In this document: positions 9,423 through 18,863 of the stretch, piece by piece
Layout: each line of letters starts with the position of its first letter
Numbering within the stretch: position 1 is the stretch's first letter
Assembly (NCBI GenBank): GCA_026391945.1
Contig: JAPLDA010000007.1
Span: 1-49,038, forward strand
Direction: 5' to 3'
Length of the DNA: 49,038 nucleotides
From: Bacteroidota bacterium
GTDB lineage: Bacteria; Bacteroidota; Bacteroidia; AKYH767-A; 2013-40CM-41-45
Translations under genes and position numbers: made by a program
The notes under the pieces: model-generated
What the model saw: the letters and a program-made list of their open reading frames with translations, nothing else
Databases searched by the model: none
What the model was told of the DNA's origin: nothing

Positions 9423-9426
9423 CAAA

Positions 9427-10275
9427 ATGAAATTCAAAATCTTGTTGGTTCTTACAGTGATGCTGATGGCAAGGACTTCCTTCGCCCAGTCGCTCAATGT
9501 ACTGGATGGTGTGTATGTGAAAGAACATACGGCCGAGCGTGAACCACTTACCTATTCATACCTGCGTGAAGCAGATGTGATGTGGTCAAAACGGATCTGG
9601 CGTGTCATCGACCTGAATGAAAAGATGAACCTCCCGTTGAAATATCCGATCGGAAAAATTCTCGACAGGAAAAGCCTGATCGATTTGATGCTGGATGCTA
9701 TCAAAGAGGGATCATTAACAGCGTACAGCACTACCGATGATGAATTCACCCTTCCCGTTACCATGAAGGAGATTGCTGCCAAAGGCGGAGCACGTTCAGA
9801 CACCACCAAAATGAACCGCCCTGATCCCCCTTATGAAGAATACGACACGGTGATTGCGAAAGAATTCGCCCCGGAAAAAGTAATCGCGTATCGTTTAAAA
9901 GAAGAATGGTTCTTTGATAAGCAGCGTTCCGTTATGGATGTTAGAATCATCGGTATTGCTCCAATGATTTATGATATTGATGAATCAGGTAATCTCCGTC
10001 CGGGCAATGTGAAAAAACCATTGTTCTGGGTTTACTATCCCGAAGCACGCAAACTGTTTGAGAACAGCGAAGTCTTCAACAGGGAAAACGACGGGTCAAG
10101 AAGGTCGTTTGATGATATTTTTCAAAAGCGTTTGTTCTCAAGTTTTATTTACAAAGAGTCGAATGTGTATGACCGTAGAATTGAAGACTACCGCCAGGGC
10201 TTAAGCGCATTGCTGGAAGCAGAGAGAATCAAAAATGACATTACTAATTTTGAACACGACATGTGGGAATATTAA
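9427..10275 (+). CDS. gldN: Type IX secretion/gliding protein GldN (PorN)
   Basis: GldN is a periplasmic partner of GldK in the ring of the type IX system. The 282-residue product has a signal peptide (MKFKILLVLTVMLMARTSFA, cut before QSLNVLDG). The body matches the GldN family: EADVMWSKRIWRVIDLNEKMN, YRLKEEWFFDKQRSVMDVRI and the distal WVYYPEARKLFENSEVFN are conserved landmarks. It is the last gene of the porP-gldKLMN block and is followed within 25 bases by a strong terminator. Confidence 0.95.
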   Translation: MKFKILLVLTVMLMARTSFAQSLNVLDGVYVKEHTAEREPLTYSYLREADVMWSKRIWRVIDLNEKMNLPLKYPIGKILDRKSLIDLMLDAIKEGSLTAYSTTDDEFTLPVTMKEIAAKGGARSDTTKMNRPDPPYEEYDTVIAKEFAPEKVIAYRLKEEWFFDKQRSVMDVRIIGIAPMIYDIDESGNLRPGNVKKPLFWVYYPEARKLFENSEVFNRENDGSRRSFDDIFQKRLFSSFIYKESNVYDRRIEDYRQGLSALLEAERIKNDITNFEHDMWEY

Positions 10276-10296
10276 TTCCCGCGCGGTTCAAAAGAA

Positions 10297-10330
10297 AAAC
10301 CCATCAGGCATTTGGCTGATGGGTTTTTTT
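10297..10330 (+). terminator. Rho-independent terminator after gldN
   Basis: AAACCCATCAG (10297-10307) pairs with CTGATGGGTTT (10316-10326) around an eight-base loop. A run of seven Ts follows (10324-10330). It ends the porP-gldN transcription unit. Confidence 0.85.
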
Positions 10331-10379
10331 GTGCCTTCTGTTTTATGAGTTGATTGGGTTGCTTGATTAACGGCCCAAC

Positions 10380-10411
10380 AAAAAAGGATGCCCATCATCT
10401 GAGCATCCTTT
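10380..10411 (-). terminator. Rho-independent terminator after atpC (minus strand)
   Basis: AAAGGATGC (10383-10391) pairs with GCATCCTTT (10403-10411). Read on the minus strand, the stem is followed by a T run, seen as As at 10380-10385. It lies 40 bases beyond the atpC stop and ends the atpD-atpC unit. Confidence 0.8.
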
Positions 10412-10451
10412 GTCTTGTATCTTGATTCTAAAATCTTGCTTCTCTGATTCC

Positions 10452-10691
10452 TCACGCCGACTCAGCCAGGATAATAATTTTGTTTTTTAAATTCTCCACC
10501 ACGCCGCCTTTTACATCAAACTCTTTTACGCCTTCCTGGTCTTTTACTCTTACTTTTCCGTTGAGAAGAGTGGAGATAACGGGAGCATGGTTCTTCAGCA
10601 TCTGGAAACGCCCGCTCATGCCGGGAACACTCACTGAGCTGACTTCTCCGCTGTAGATTTTTTTGTCGGGGGTGATTATTTCGAGGATCAT
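10452..10691 (-). CDS. atpC: ATP synthase F1 epsilon subunit (short form)
   Basis: Epsilon is part of the central stalk of F1Fo ATP synthase. At 79 residues this protein holds only the N-terminal beta-sandwich (MILEIITPDKKIYSGEVSSVSVPGMSGRF, then LKNHAPVISTLLNGKVRVK). It lacks the C-terminal helical hairpin that inhibits ATP hydrolysis in many bacteria. Such short epsilon subunits are usual in Bacteroidota. It follows atpD after 26 bases on the minus strand. The remaining ATP synthase genes are not in the window, as expected for this phylum, where atpDC often stands apart. Confidence 0.93.
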   Translation of the reverse strand: MILEIITPDKKIYSGEVSSVSVPGMSGRFQMLKNHAPVISTLLNGKVRVKDQEGVKEFDVKGGVVENLKNKIIILAESA

Positions 10692-10717
10692 TGGTAGATT
10701 AACTTAATGGACAAAAA

Positions 10718-12310
<1,593 letters not shown>

Positions 12311-12316
12311 TCAGGT

Positions 12317-12345
12317 TGCAGATTGAACTTAAATCCTATTTTTGC
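12317..12345 (+). promoter_or_regulatory. Promoter for icd
   Basis: TTG at 12317-12319 and TATTTTTG at 12338-12345 are separated by 18 bases. The second box is a full match to the Bacteroidota TAnnTTTG consensus. Transcription would begin near 12352, so the in-frame TTG at 12342 cannot be the icd start and the ATG at 12375 is favoured. Confidence 0.6.
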
Positions 12346-12374
12346 GCCTCATTAATTTAAAAAATACTATTGAA

Positions 12375-13667
12375 ATGACTGGAAATAAAATTACCATGAG
12401 TGCCGGAAAACTGAACGTTCCGGATGATCCGATTATCCCTTTTATAGAAGGAGATGGCACCGGGCCGGATATCTGGGCTGCTTCCGTTCGCGTTCTCGAT
12501 GCAGCTGTTGAAAAAGCATATCACGGCAAAAAGAAAATTTTTTGGAAAGAAGTTTTGGCAGGAGAGAAGTCCTTCAAAAAAACGAACAACTGGCTGCCTG
12601 ATGAAACCCTGGATGCTTTCCGGGAATACCTCGTTGGAATCAAGGGACCACTCACTACACCTGTTGGTGGCGGAATCCGTTCGTTGAATGTGGCGCTTCG
12701 GCAGATCCTTGACCTGTACGTTTGTCTTCGCCCGGTACGCTGGTTCGAAGGAGTTCCTTCACCCGTAAAAAATCCGGGAGCCGTCGACATGGTGATCTTC
12801 CGTGAAAACACAGAAGATATTTATGCCGGAATTGAATTCACTCCGGGTTCCCCGGAAGCGCAGAAAGTCCTTGACTTCATCGCTAAAGAATTTCCGAAGG
12901 AGTTCGGCAAAATCCGTTTCAATACAAAAGAAAAAGCTGCTGATTTCTGGAAGATGGTGGGGACTGATAAAGTTACTCCGGAGGTGATGGTGGGTGTCGG
13001 CATCAAGCCGGTGAGCAAAAGCGGAAGCATCCGTTTAATACACAGTGCCATCACGTTTGCCATCAAACATCAGCGCAGGAGCGTGAACATCGTTCACAAA
13101 GGAAACATCATGAAATTCACCGAAGGCGCTTTCCGCGACTGGGGATACCAGGTGGCGAAAGAGTTTTTCGGTGCAGTGGAAATTGACGGCGGCCCGTGGT
13201 GCAAAATTCCGGAAGGAAAACCGGGAGCAGGAATCATCATCAAGGATTCGATTGCAGACATCACCCTTCAGCAGGTGCTCACTCGTCCTGAAGAGTTCGA
13301 TGTGATTGCCACGTTGAATCTCAACGGAGATTATTTAAGTGATGCGTTGGCTGCACAGGTAGGAGGAATCGGAATTGCGCCGGGAGCAAACATCAACTAC
13401 ATCACCGGCCATGCGATTTTTGAAGCGACACATGGCACGGCTCCGAAATATGCCGGACTGGATAAAGTAAATCCGGGATCTGTTGTTTTAAGCGGAGCCA
13501 TGATGCTGGAACATCTCGGGTGGACGGAAGCGGCCACTCTCATTTACAAAGGAATGGAGAAAAGCATTGCTGCGAAACGCGTCACCTATGATTTTGAACG
13601 TTTGATGCAGGGAGCAACACTTCTCAAATGTTCGGAGTTTGGGGATGAACTGATAAAGCAAATGTGA
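12375..13667 (+). CDS. icd: Isocitrate dehydrogenase, NADP type
   Basis: This enzyme decarboxylates isocitrate to 2-oxoglutarate in the TCA cycle, reducing NADP+. It is the E. coli-like homodimeric class. The region [20 protein letters not shown] carries the substrate-binding serine and arginines. [16 protein letters not shown] and [20 protein letters not shown] (cofactor loop) match closely, and the end [24 protein letters not shown] is almost the same as in E. coli. From the ATG at 12375 the protein is 430 residues. The longer reading from TTG 12342 overlaps the promoter and is rejected. Downstream lies a two-way terminator at 13883-13917. Confidence 0.95.
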   Translation: MTGNKITMSAGKLNVPDDPIIPFIEGDGTGPDIWAASVRVLDAAVEKAYHGKKKIFWKEVLAGEKSFKKTNNWLPDETLDAFREYLVGIKGPLTTPVGGGIRSLNVALRQILDLYVCLRPVRWFEGVPSPVKNPGAVDMVIFRENTEDIYAGIEFTPGSPEAQKVLDFIAKEFPKEFGKIRFNTKEKAADFWKMVGTDKVTPEVMVGVGIKPVSKSGSIRLIHSAITFAIKHQRRSVNIVHKGNIMKFTEGAFRDWGYQVAKEFFGAVEIDGGPWCKIPEGKPGAGIIIKDSIADITLQQVLTRPEEFDVIATLNLNGDYLSDALAAQVGGIGIAPGANINYITGHAIFEATHGTAPKYAGLDKVNPGSVVLSGAMMLEHLGWTEAATLIYKGMEKSIAAKRVTYDFERLMQGATLLKCSEFGDELIKQM

Positions 13668-13749
13668 GGTTTTCCATTCAAGCAAAAAAGGGTAGTGACT
13701 CAAGATGAATTTCTCATTGCACGCTCTGTGTTTCTCAGTGCCCTCAGTG

Positions 13750-13809
13750 CCTCCGTGGTCAAATGTTTCTAAGAATTTAGTGTACCCCCCGGTACATTCA
13801 CCACGGAGG
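13750..13809. repeat. Inverted-repeat element in the icd downstream spacer
   Basis: CCTCCGTGGT (13750-13759) and ACCACGGAGG (13800-13809) are perfect 10-bp inverted arms. A second nested pair, TGTACC (13781-13786) and GGTACA (13791-13796), lies inside. The flank 13728-13759 (CTGTGTTTCTCAGTGCC, then CTCAGTGCCTCCGTGG) has the look of a dispersed repeat found in many environmental genomes. No coding sense is seen in 13668-13948. Confidence 0.6.
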
Positions 13810-13882
13810 ACATGGAGTTTCACCGAGACTTTCTGTTGTGAAGCATATACTGATATTAAATAAAATTGAAATGCCACTACTG

Positions 13883-13917
13883 AAAAAAGTCCTCTGCAAA
13901 GTGGAGGACTTTTTTTA
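13883..13917. terminator. Two-way terminator between icd and the minus-strand barrel gene
   Basis: AAAAAAGTCCTC (13883-13894) pairs with GAGGACTTTTTT (13904-13915) around a nine-base loop. T runs exist in both reading directions. It fits the end of icd on the plus strand and of the gene at 13949-14851 on the minus strand. Confidence 0.8.
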
Positions 13918-13948
13918 TAATTTATTTTTCTTTTCCTTTTTCCTTTTA

Positions 13949-14851
13949 CTAATCCAGCCTGATCCGATACGCTATTCCCGTAGTGTAAAACATCCCGTCG
14001 TTCGTGTGTAGTGCAGCACTGTTTTCTATGGCGTTGTTCTGGTTATCGTACAACTTATACATTCTGTAGAATGTTTGTCCTGCTTCGGCAAAAATTACAA
14101 GATGATCGGCAATGTAATAGTTGAGGTACAATTTTAACTGGTCGTGACCGAGTGCGTTGTCGCCTTCTCTCACATAACTGCTTCCTGATGCTTTGCTTAA
14201 CCGGTATGAACTGATCACCGACTGGAATGCTGCGCCCGCATATATTTTTTTGTCGATTTTATATTCGAAGTTCATGTTGGATGGTAAATCACCAAAGAGA
14301 TTCATGTGATCATTGATCTTCCATTCAATTCCGAGCAGCGGGATAAAATAATCTCCGAAAAATTCACGGTTGTAATAAAGCCCGAAATGATATTTGAGAT
14401 GATCGTTCTTTTTGTAGTTGGCTAACACGACTCCTCCGACCTGGAAGTCTTCCGAAGAAATGTCCTTGAAATCAGAATTGATTTTAGGAATCAGCATGAC
14501 CATTGTTCTCCATTTATCATTTTTCCAGCCGTGGTCATAACCGATGGCAAGGGAAGTACTGTACAGGCTGGTGTGAATCTGCTGATCACCCGAAATCGTG
14601 AAGTTCATTTTAGTCACATCACCATTCACCAGGACGAGGTCTTTGTTTTTCAATTCGAGCGGAAGTAAAATAGTTGCTTCGCTTAAACCGGAGTTCATCG
14701 TGTTCTTTGCATCGTTGTTAAACGATTGCTGCGGGAAATACTGGTACTTCACATTCAGCGGGTCAATAAACGGCTGCGAAGATGAAATCATGGGAGCGAC
14801 AAAGGTCGTCAACAGGATGATGAGGATTTTACTGCGGGTCAATGTTTTCAT
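13949..14851 (-). CDS. Predicted outer-membrane beta-barrel protein (DUF6268-like)
   Basis: This 300-residue protein has a signal peptide (MKTLTRSKILIILLTTFVAP, cut near ISSSQ) and a body of alternating amphipathic strands rich in Tyr, Asn and Asp, ending in an aromatic-rich strand (MFYTTGIAYRIRLD). This is typical of outer-membrane barrels. Segments such as LGIEWKINDHMNLFGDLPSNMNFEY resemble the DUF6268 family of uncharacterised barrels. No transport function can be assigned. A hairpin (ATGCCG 14864-14869 / CGGCAT 14875-14880) lies just upstream of the start in the presumed leader. The 274 bases between this gene and the stop of the preceding minus-strand gene hold no supported feature. Confidence 0.7.
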   Translation of the reverse strand: MKTLTRSKILIILLTTFVAPMISSSQPFIDPLNVKYQYFPQQSFNNDAKNTMNSGLSEATILLPLELKNKDLVLVNGDVTKMNFTISGDQQIHTSLYSTSLAIGYDHGWKNDKWRTMVMLIPKINSDFKDISSEDFQVGGVVLANYKKNDHLKYHFGLYYNREFFGDYFIPLLGIEWKINDHMNLFGDLPSNMNFEYKIDKKIYAGAAFQSVISSYRLSKASGSSYVREGDNALGHDQLKLYLNYYIADHLVIFAEAGQTFYRMYKLYDNQNNAIENSAALHTNDGMFYTTGIAYRIRLD

Positions 14852-15125
14852 TTTGATTTTTTAATGCCGTTCTCCGGCATATATTCATCCTGTTAACTCG
14901 CATGCACCCGGAAAGTTTTTTATTACGGAGCGAATTCTTACTCCTTGTATAGAATGAAAAAGACAGATCGGCGCATGACGGGTTGCTTTTTGATCATTAA
15001 AAGGAACCGGCTTGCGGAAGAGGAGGAAAGACTTACAGTTTCCGGGCTTGTAAATGGACTTGTGGAATTCCCTCGAGGAACACTTCTGCATACATTTCGA
15101 ATATCCAGGGAAAGACTGCTGCCAT

Positions 15126-18100
15126 TTATTCGATGACTATTTTTTTCCTGAGAACATTTTCCCCGTTCATGTTTTCAAGAGCAAGAAAATAAATTCCCTT
15201 ACTCATGTTTCCGAAGTCAAAAGGAATGGTTAAGTGCGTTTCAACTGCAATCGATTGACAAAGCATGGTCTCACCAAGGGCGTTGCAGATGATGAGTTGG
15301 TAAGGCGATGGTTGCGGTGATGAAATGTACAGTTCAAATTTTCCACCGGAAGGATTGGGAAGAATCTTTACCTGGAATGTTTGCTCCGCCGGATGAATGA
15401 TTCCCGAAATATTTCCGATCATGTTGATGTTGTCGAGATACAATGCCTGTCCGTAGTAACCGATGTTCTGAAAAGCAACTGACACATCACCCATCCCGGC
15501 AAATGCATCGAGGTTGATGACCTGTGTATTCCATTGTGTGGAAGTCGGGACGAACGTTGAAGATGTATTCTGCGGAGCTGTTGCCAGTGTGGCTCCTCCG
15601 TCAACGTAAACTTGTGTGATGGTGGTATCGCAGTCAGTCAGGACGAACACGGCAAGAGAATCACTGTAGGTTCCGCCGTAATAGGAATAAGCGTAATCGT
15701 ACGAAAGGTTTACATGTGTCTCCTGGGAAAGATCGTAATGAGGTGTGCGCAGTTCATTCTTCCTTCCGTTTGCATCCTGGTTGTAATTATCAAACCATGC
15801 ACTTTCCATACTGTTGCCGTAACCTCCGACGGAAGTTGTTTGGTACCAGGTTAACCCGTCGTTATTCACATCAAGCTCGTACCATTCCGGTGGAAGAAAA
15901 GAAGAGAATCCTTCGGTAAGAGGAAGCGGGTTCACATTGGTAACGTTCATATAGTTATTGATCGTTACGGTATCGTTTCCATTGTTGTTAGAGGCGACCA
16001 GGGTTACAGGAAAACTTCCGGCAGAAGTATATAACACCGTTGGATTTTGCAACGTGGATGATGATGGTGTGCCGCCCGGGAAACTCCAGTTCCAGGCAGT
16101 GGTATTGCTGGTGGATAAATCAGTAAAATGAACGGTGGAATTCCTGCAAATGATATTCATGTCAACAGTAAGGTCAGCGGCAGGAACCGGGAACGGCTGG
16201 TACATCTTCGATTCCCAGACTCCGCGTCCGTAATAAGCAACACGAAGCATTGCATTCGGGCTTCCGTCGTTGTACATCATGAAATCCCGGATATCAGCAA
16301 TGGTTGGCAGGCCCTGGGAATAATTTACCCAGTTGCTCATGGTATCGTTCCTGAAATAAACTCCTTTTGCCGAGCCGACATACACCGATCCATTGTTGCT
16401 GTAATCATCGTGATAAATTTTCAACTGGTTCACACCGGGAAGGTTTCCGGTGATGTTCGTCCAGGTTGTTCCCTGGTTCGCGGAACGATACACTCTTTTT
16501 CCACAGGTGAGGTAAATGATATTCGGGTTGTTCTTTGCGATGGCCATGCTTGCTGATACCGCCGTGTTGTATGGACTTGAAAGTGATGCATACGTCGGTG
16601 TGGCGCTCATCGCATTCAGGCTATGAAGAATGAGGTTGTTGTCTAACACAATATATACTTCATTGTCATCGACCGGTGAAACAGCAATCGCTTTTACCTG
16701 TGTATTCACGTAGGTAATGAGTGTCCATACAGGTGAAGCTGAATTCAGGTTGTCGGTTCTCCAGACATCGGCGGCTCCGACAAAAGCCGTATTGGGATGA
16801 AGAGGTGTGAATGTCATCACCACATCGTTGGTGGAAGTGGAAGATGAAAACGGCGGGTTCCATGACTGATCGCCTCCGTTGACGATTCTCCTGTTGCCTG
16901 TATGATAGTAAACACGGTTGTTCGCCGAATAATCAAACGACATTTTTTCTCCCCAGTCGCCGCCGCGGTTGGTGAACCAGTTGGAGTGATAATACAATTC
17001 GCCGTTGTCCTGCGTTCCGATGCTCACATACCTGTTGTTCAGATTGCTCTGGGCAGCATGGTAACATTCGGTGGCAGCGAGTCCGTCGGAACTTGCATTC
17101 CAGTTGTTGCCGCCGTCGGTACTGAGAAAAATTCCGCCGTCATTGGCATTGAACAACTGCTGGTGATTGTACGGGTTGTGAACAAGGTGATGCATGTCGG
17201 TATGGCAACCGGCCCACCAGTTCGTAAGCTTTGCCCAGGTGATTCCTCCATCCGTTGATTTCGCCACGTAAACAATGTTTGCATCATCCGGATCAACGGT
17301 GATGTCGAAGTTATAATTTCCCTGTCCGGCTGTGGTGGCGGTGTAGCCGTTCAGCATTTGTGCCGGGTTATGGTATATGGTGCTGAAGGAAGTTCCGCCG
17401 TTTGTTGATTTCAGTATCGTACATCCATCCACCACTTCACCGAGATAAACTACTTCCGGGTTTGCATGGCTCACGCCGATGCGCATGCCGTTGCCGTTTC
17501 CACCGGGAACATACACTCCATTGGTGATCGGAGTCCACGTTTCACCTCGGTTGGTGCTGCGGTAAAATTCAGAATAGGTACAGGCATAGAGGGTATCACC
17601 GCCGTTCCCGGGTTTTGAGATCATGTCAGTAAAACTTCCACCGGTAAATTTTTCAGTCCAGCTTAAACCGGCATCATACGATTTCCAGATTCCATCATCG
17701 GTGGCTGCAAGTATCACGGAAGGGTTTGCAGGATCAATGAGGATTTCAAGAGCCATCCTGTTCCCGATGTTTGCATGGGAAGCATTCCAGGAGAGCCCGC
17801 CATCAGTTGTTTTCCAGATGCCGAAACTCTGGCCGTAATAATTCGGGTCGCCGGTGCCGAGGTAGAGAATGTTGGTGTTGCTGTAATCGATGGCTACAGA
17901 AGCACAACTGAGCGCGGGCAACTGATCGGTTCCTGCAACGTGCCAGTGATGTCCCTGGTCGCTGCTGATGAACAGTCCTCCGGATGCTGTAGTGGCATAC
18001 ACCCAGTTCGAATCGACGGGATCAAATTTGATTTGTGTTGTTCTCCCGATGCCGTTGATCTGGCCGGAAATGTTCACCGGGAAATTCGCCGGGCCAGTGA

Positions 18101-18185
18101 GATGCCAGTTGGCCGTGATTTGTGAATGAGATGCGGCATGAATGAAAAGGAAGAAACAAAAGAGAAATTGTTTTTTCAATCGCAT
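15126..18185 (-). CDS. Large secreted BNR/sortilin-like protein with PKD-like domain and type IX sorting tail
   Basis: From ATG 18185 the protein starts MRLKKQFLFCFFLFIHAASH, a clear signal peptide. The longer reading from TTG 18233 would overlap the upstream gene and bury the signal. Residues of about 20-670 hold BNR/VPS10-like repeats (SSDQGHHWHVAG, TTDGGLSWNAS, SYDAGLSWTEKF, STNRGETWTPI). Next come a PKD-like domain (TVHFTDLSTSNTTAWNWSFP) and a jelly-roll domain of the choice-of-anchor type (about 775-940). The C-terminus (KILPNPSGGKFELYI ... KGIYFLALENMNGENVLRKK) is a type A sorting domain, so this is a likely cargo of the type IX system encoded at 4407-10275. Ligand or activity is unknown. 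It lies 20 bases after the small secreted protein on the same strand. Confidence 0.85.
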   Translation of the reverse strand: MRLKKQFLFCFFLFIHAASHSQITANWHLTGPANFPVNISGQINGIGRTTQIKFDPVDSNWVYATTASGGLFISSDQGHHWHVAGTDQLPALSCASVAIDYSNTNILYLGTGDPNYYGQSFGIWKTTDGGLSWNASHANIGNRMALEILIDPANPSVILAATDDGIWKSYDAGLSWTEKFTGGSFTDMISKPGNGGDTLYACTYSEFYRSTNRGETWTPITNGVYVPGGNGNGMRIGVSHANPEVVYLGEVVDGCTILKSTNGGTSFSTIYHNPAQMLNGYTATTAGQGNYNFDITVDPDDANIVYVAKSTDGGITWAKLTNWWAGCHTDMHHLVHNPYNHQQLFNANDGGIFLSTDGGNNWNASSDGLAATECYHAAQSNLNNRYVSIGTQDNGELYYHSNWFTNRGGDWGEKMSFDYSANNRVYYHTGNRRIVNGGDQSWNPPFSSSTSTNDVVMTFTPLHPNTAFVGAADVWRTDNLNSASPVWTLITYVNTQVKAIAVSPVDDNEVYIVLDNNLILHSLNAMSATPTYASLSSPYNTAVSASMAIAKNNPNIIYLTCGKRVYRSANQGTTWTNITGNLPGVNQLKIYHDDYSNNGSVYVGSAKGVYFRNDTMSNWVNYSQGLPTIADIRDFMMYNDGSPNAMLRVAYYGRGVWESKMYQPFPVPAADLTVDMNIICRNSTVHFTDLSTSNTTAWNWSFPGGTPSSSTLQNPTVLYTSAGSFPVTLVASNNNGNDTVTINNYMNVTNVNPLPLTEGFSSFLPPEWYELDVNNDGLTWYQTTSVGGYGNSMESAWFDNYNQDANGRKNELRTPHYDLSQETHVNLSYDYAYSYYGGTYSDSLAVFVLTDCDTTITQVYVDGGATLATAPQNTSSTFVPTSTQWNTQVINLDAFAGMGDVSVAFQNIGYYGQALYLDNINMIGNISGIIHPAEQTFQVKILPNPSGGKFELYISSPQPSPYQLIICNALGETMLCQSIAVETHLTIPFDFGNMSKGIYFLALENMNGENVLRKKIVIE

Positions 18186-18205
18186 GATATGGACGGAGGG
18201 AAACA

Positions 18206-18655
18206 TCACTTCGATGATTTTTGTTGTTCCCATATCCGCAATCGTTCGGAAGGAGTTAAAATGTATCCGTTGGATTCAACATACGGAAGTGTTGCGCGCA
18301 GCCAGTTTCTGAACTTCTTATATTGGAACGCATATTGTTCTGATTCTTCTCTTTCTTTTTCTGCCCTCGATTGAAAAAGTTTTTCAAGGGAATTTTTTCT
18401 TTTCTCTTTGTTGCCGTGTTCCTGGCCGATGATTTCTTCTTCTTCAACGGGCTTTGTCCTCGATTTCCAGAACAGGTTAAATGCTTTGAGGGTTTCAAAA
18501 TAGTTGGTTGTGGTGTCGCCCATCATAGCAATCCAGTAGGGATGTTTCTCGTATTGCCTGTCAGAAATTTTTCCGTGAAGATCCTGGCCATTTCCTTTTT
18601 GTGAAAAAAAAGAAACGCAGAAAAACAGGATGAACAGGGTGCCAGCGGTTTTCAT
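18206..18655 (-). CDS. Small secreted hypothetical protein
   Basis: This 149-residue protein has a signal peptide (MKTAGTLFILFFCVSFFSQK, cut near GNGQ). The mature part begins with a conserved-looking HPYWIAMMGDTTTNYFETLKAFNLFWKSR segment (about residues 38-66). A highly charged Lys/Glu region follows, then RNWLRATLPYVESNGYILTPSER. No catalytic motif is visible. It is directly upstream of, and probably co-transcribed with, the large BNR-repeat secreted protein, so the two may work together outside the cell. Function unknown. Confidence 0.7.
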   Translation of the reverse strand: MKTAGTLFILFFCVSFFSQKGNGQDLHGKISDRQYEKHPYWIAMMGDTTTNYFETLKAFNLFWKSRTKPVEEEEIIGQEHGNKEKRKNSLEKLFQSRAEKEREESEQYAFQYKKFRNWLRATLPYVESNGYILTPSERLRIWEQQKSSK

Positions 18656-18806
18656 CAGGAAGGATTAACATCATCAATAAAGGCATGCAGATGTTGTGGT
18701 GTAAAGATAATTTATTTCAGGGGAATGCCGATTCATTTCCATGAGAAAAGGCGTGCATGTTATTCCGTACGGATGAAAAGTTCTTTATACATTCATCATT
18801 TCGTGA

Positions 18807-18836
18807 TTGCTTTTCTCTTTTCAATGTCTATTTTTG
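18807..18836 (+). promoter_or_regulatory. Promoter for the GH3-family gene
   Basis: TTG at 18807-18809 and TATTTTTG at 18829-18836 are separated by 19 bases and match the Bacteroidota promoter pattern fully at the second box. The TTG that an open-frame reading would take as a start codon is thus better seen as the -33 box. Confidence 0.6.
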
Positions 18837-18863
18837 TTCACATCACACATTGAACAGAAACGG

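Noticed and set aside
12342-12374. Longer N-terminus for isocitrate dehydrogenase from TTG 12342
   Set aside because: This TTG lies inside the predicted -7 promoter box (12338-12345), and the extra residues do not match the family.
14945-15136. Small plus-strand gene of 63 codons
   Set aside because: It lies in a spacer between minus-strand genes and runs into the end of one of them. No start signal or recognisable motif.
18807-18863. Longer N-terminus for the GH3 protein from TTG 18807
   Set aside because: The TTG is the -33 element of a well-matched promoter. The ATG at 18864 gives the expected family start.
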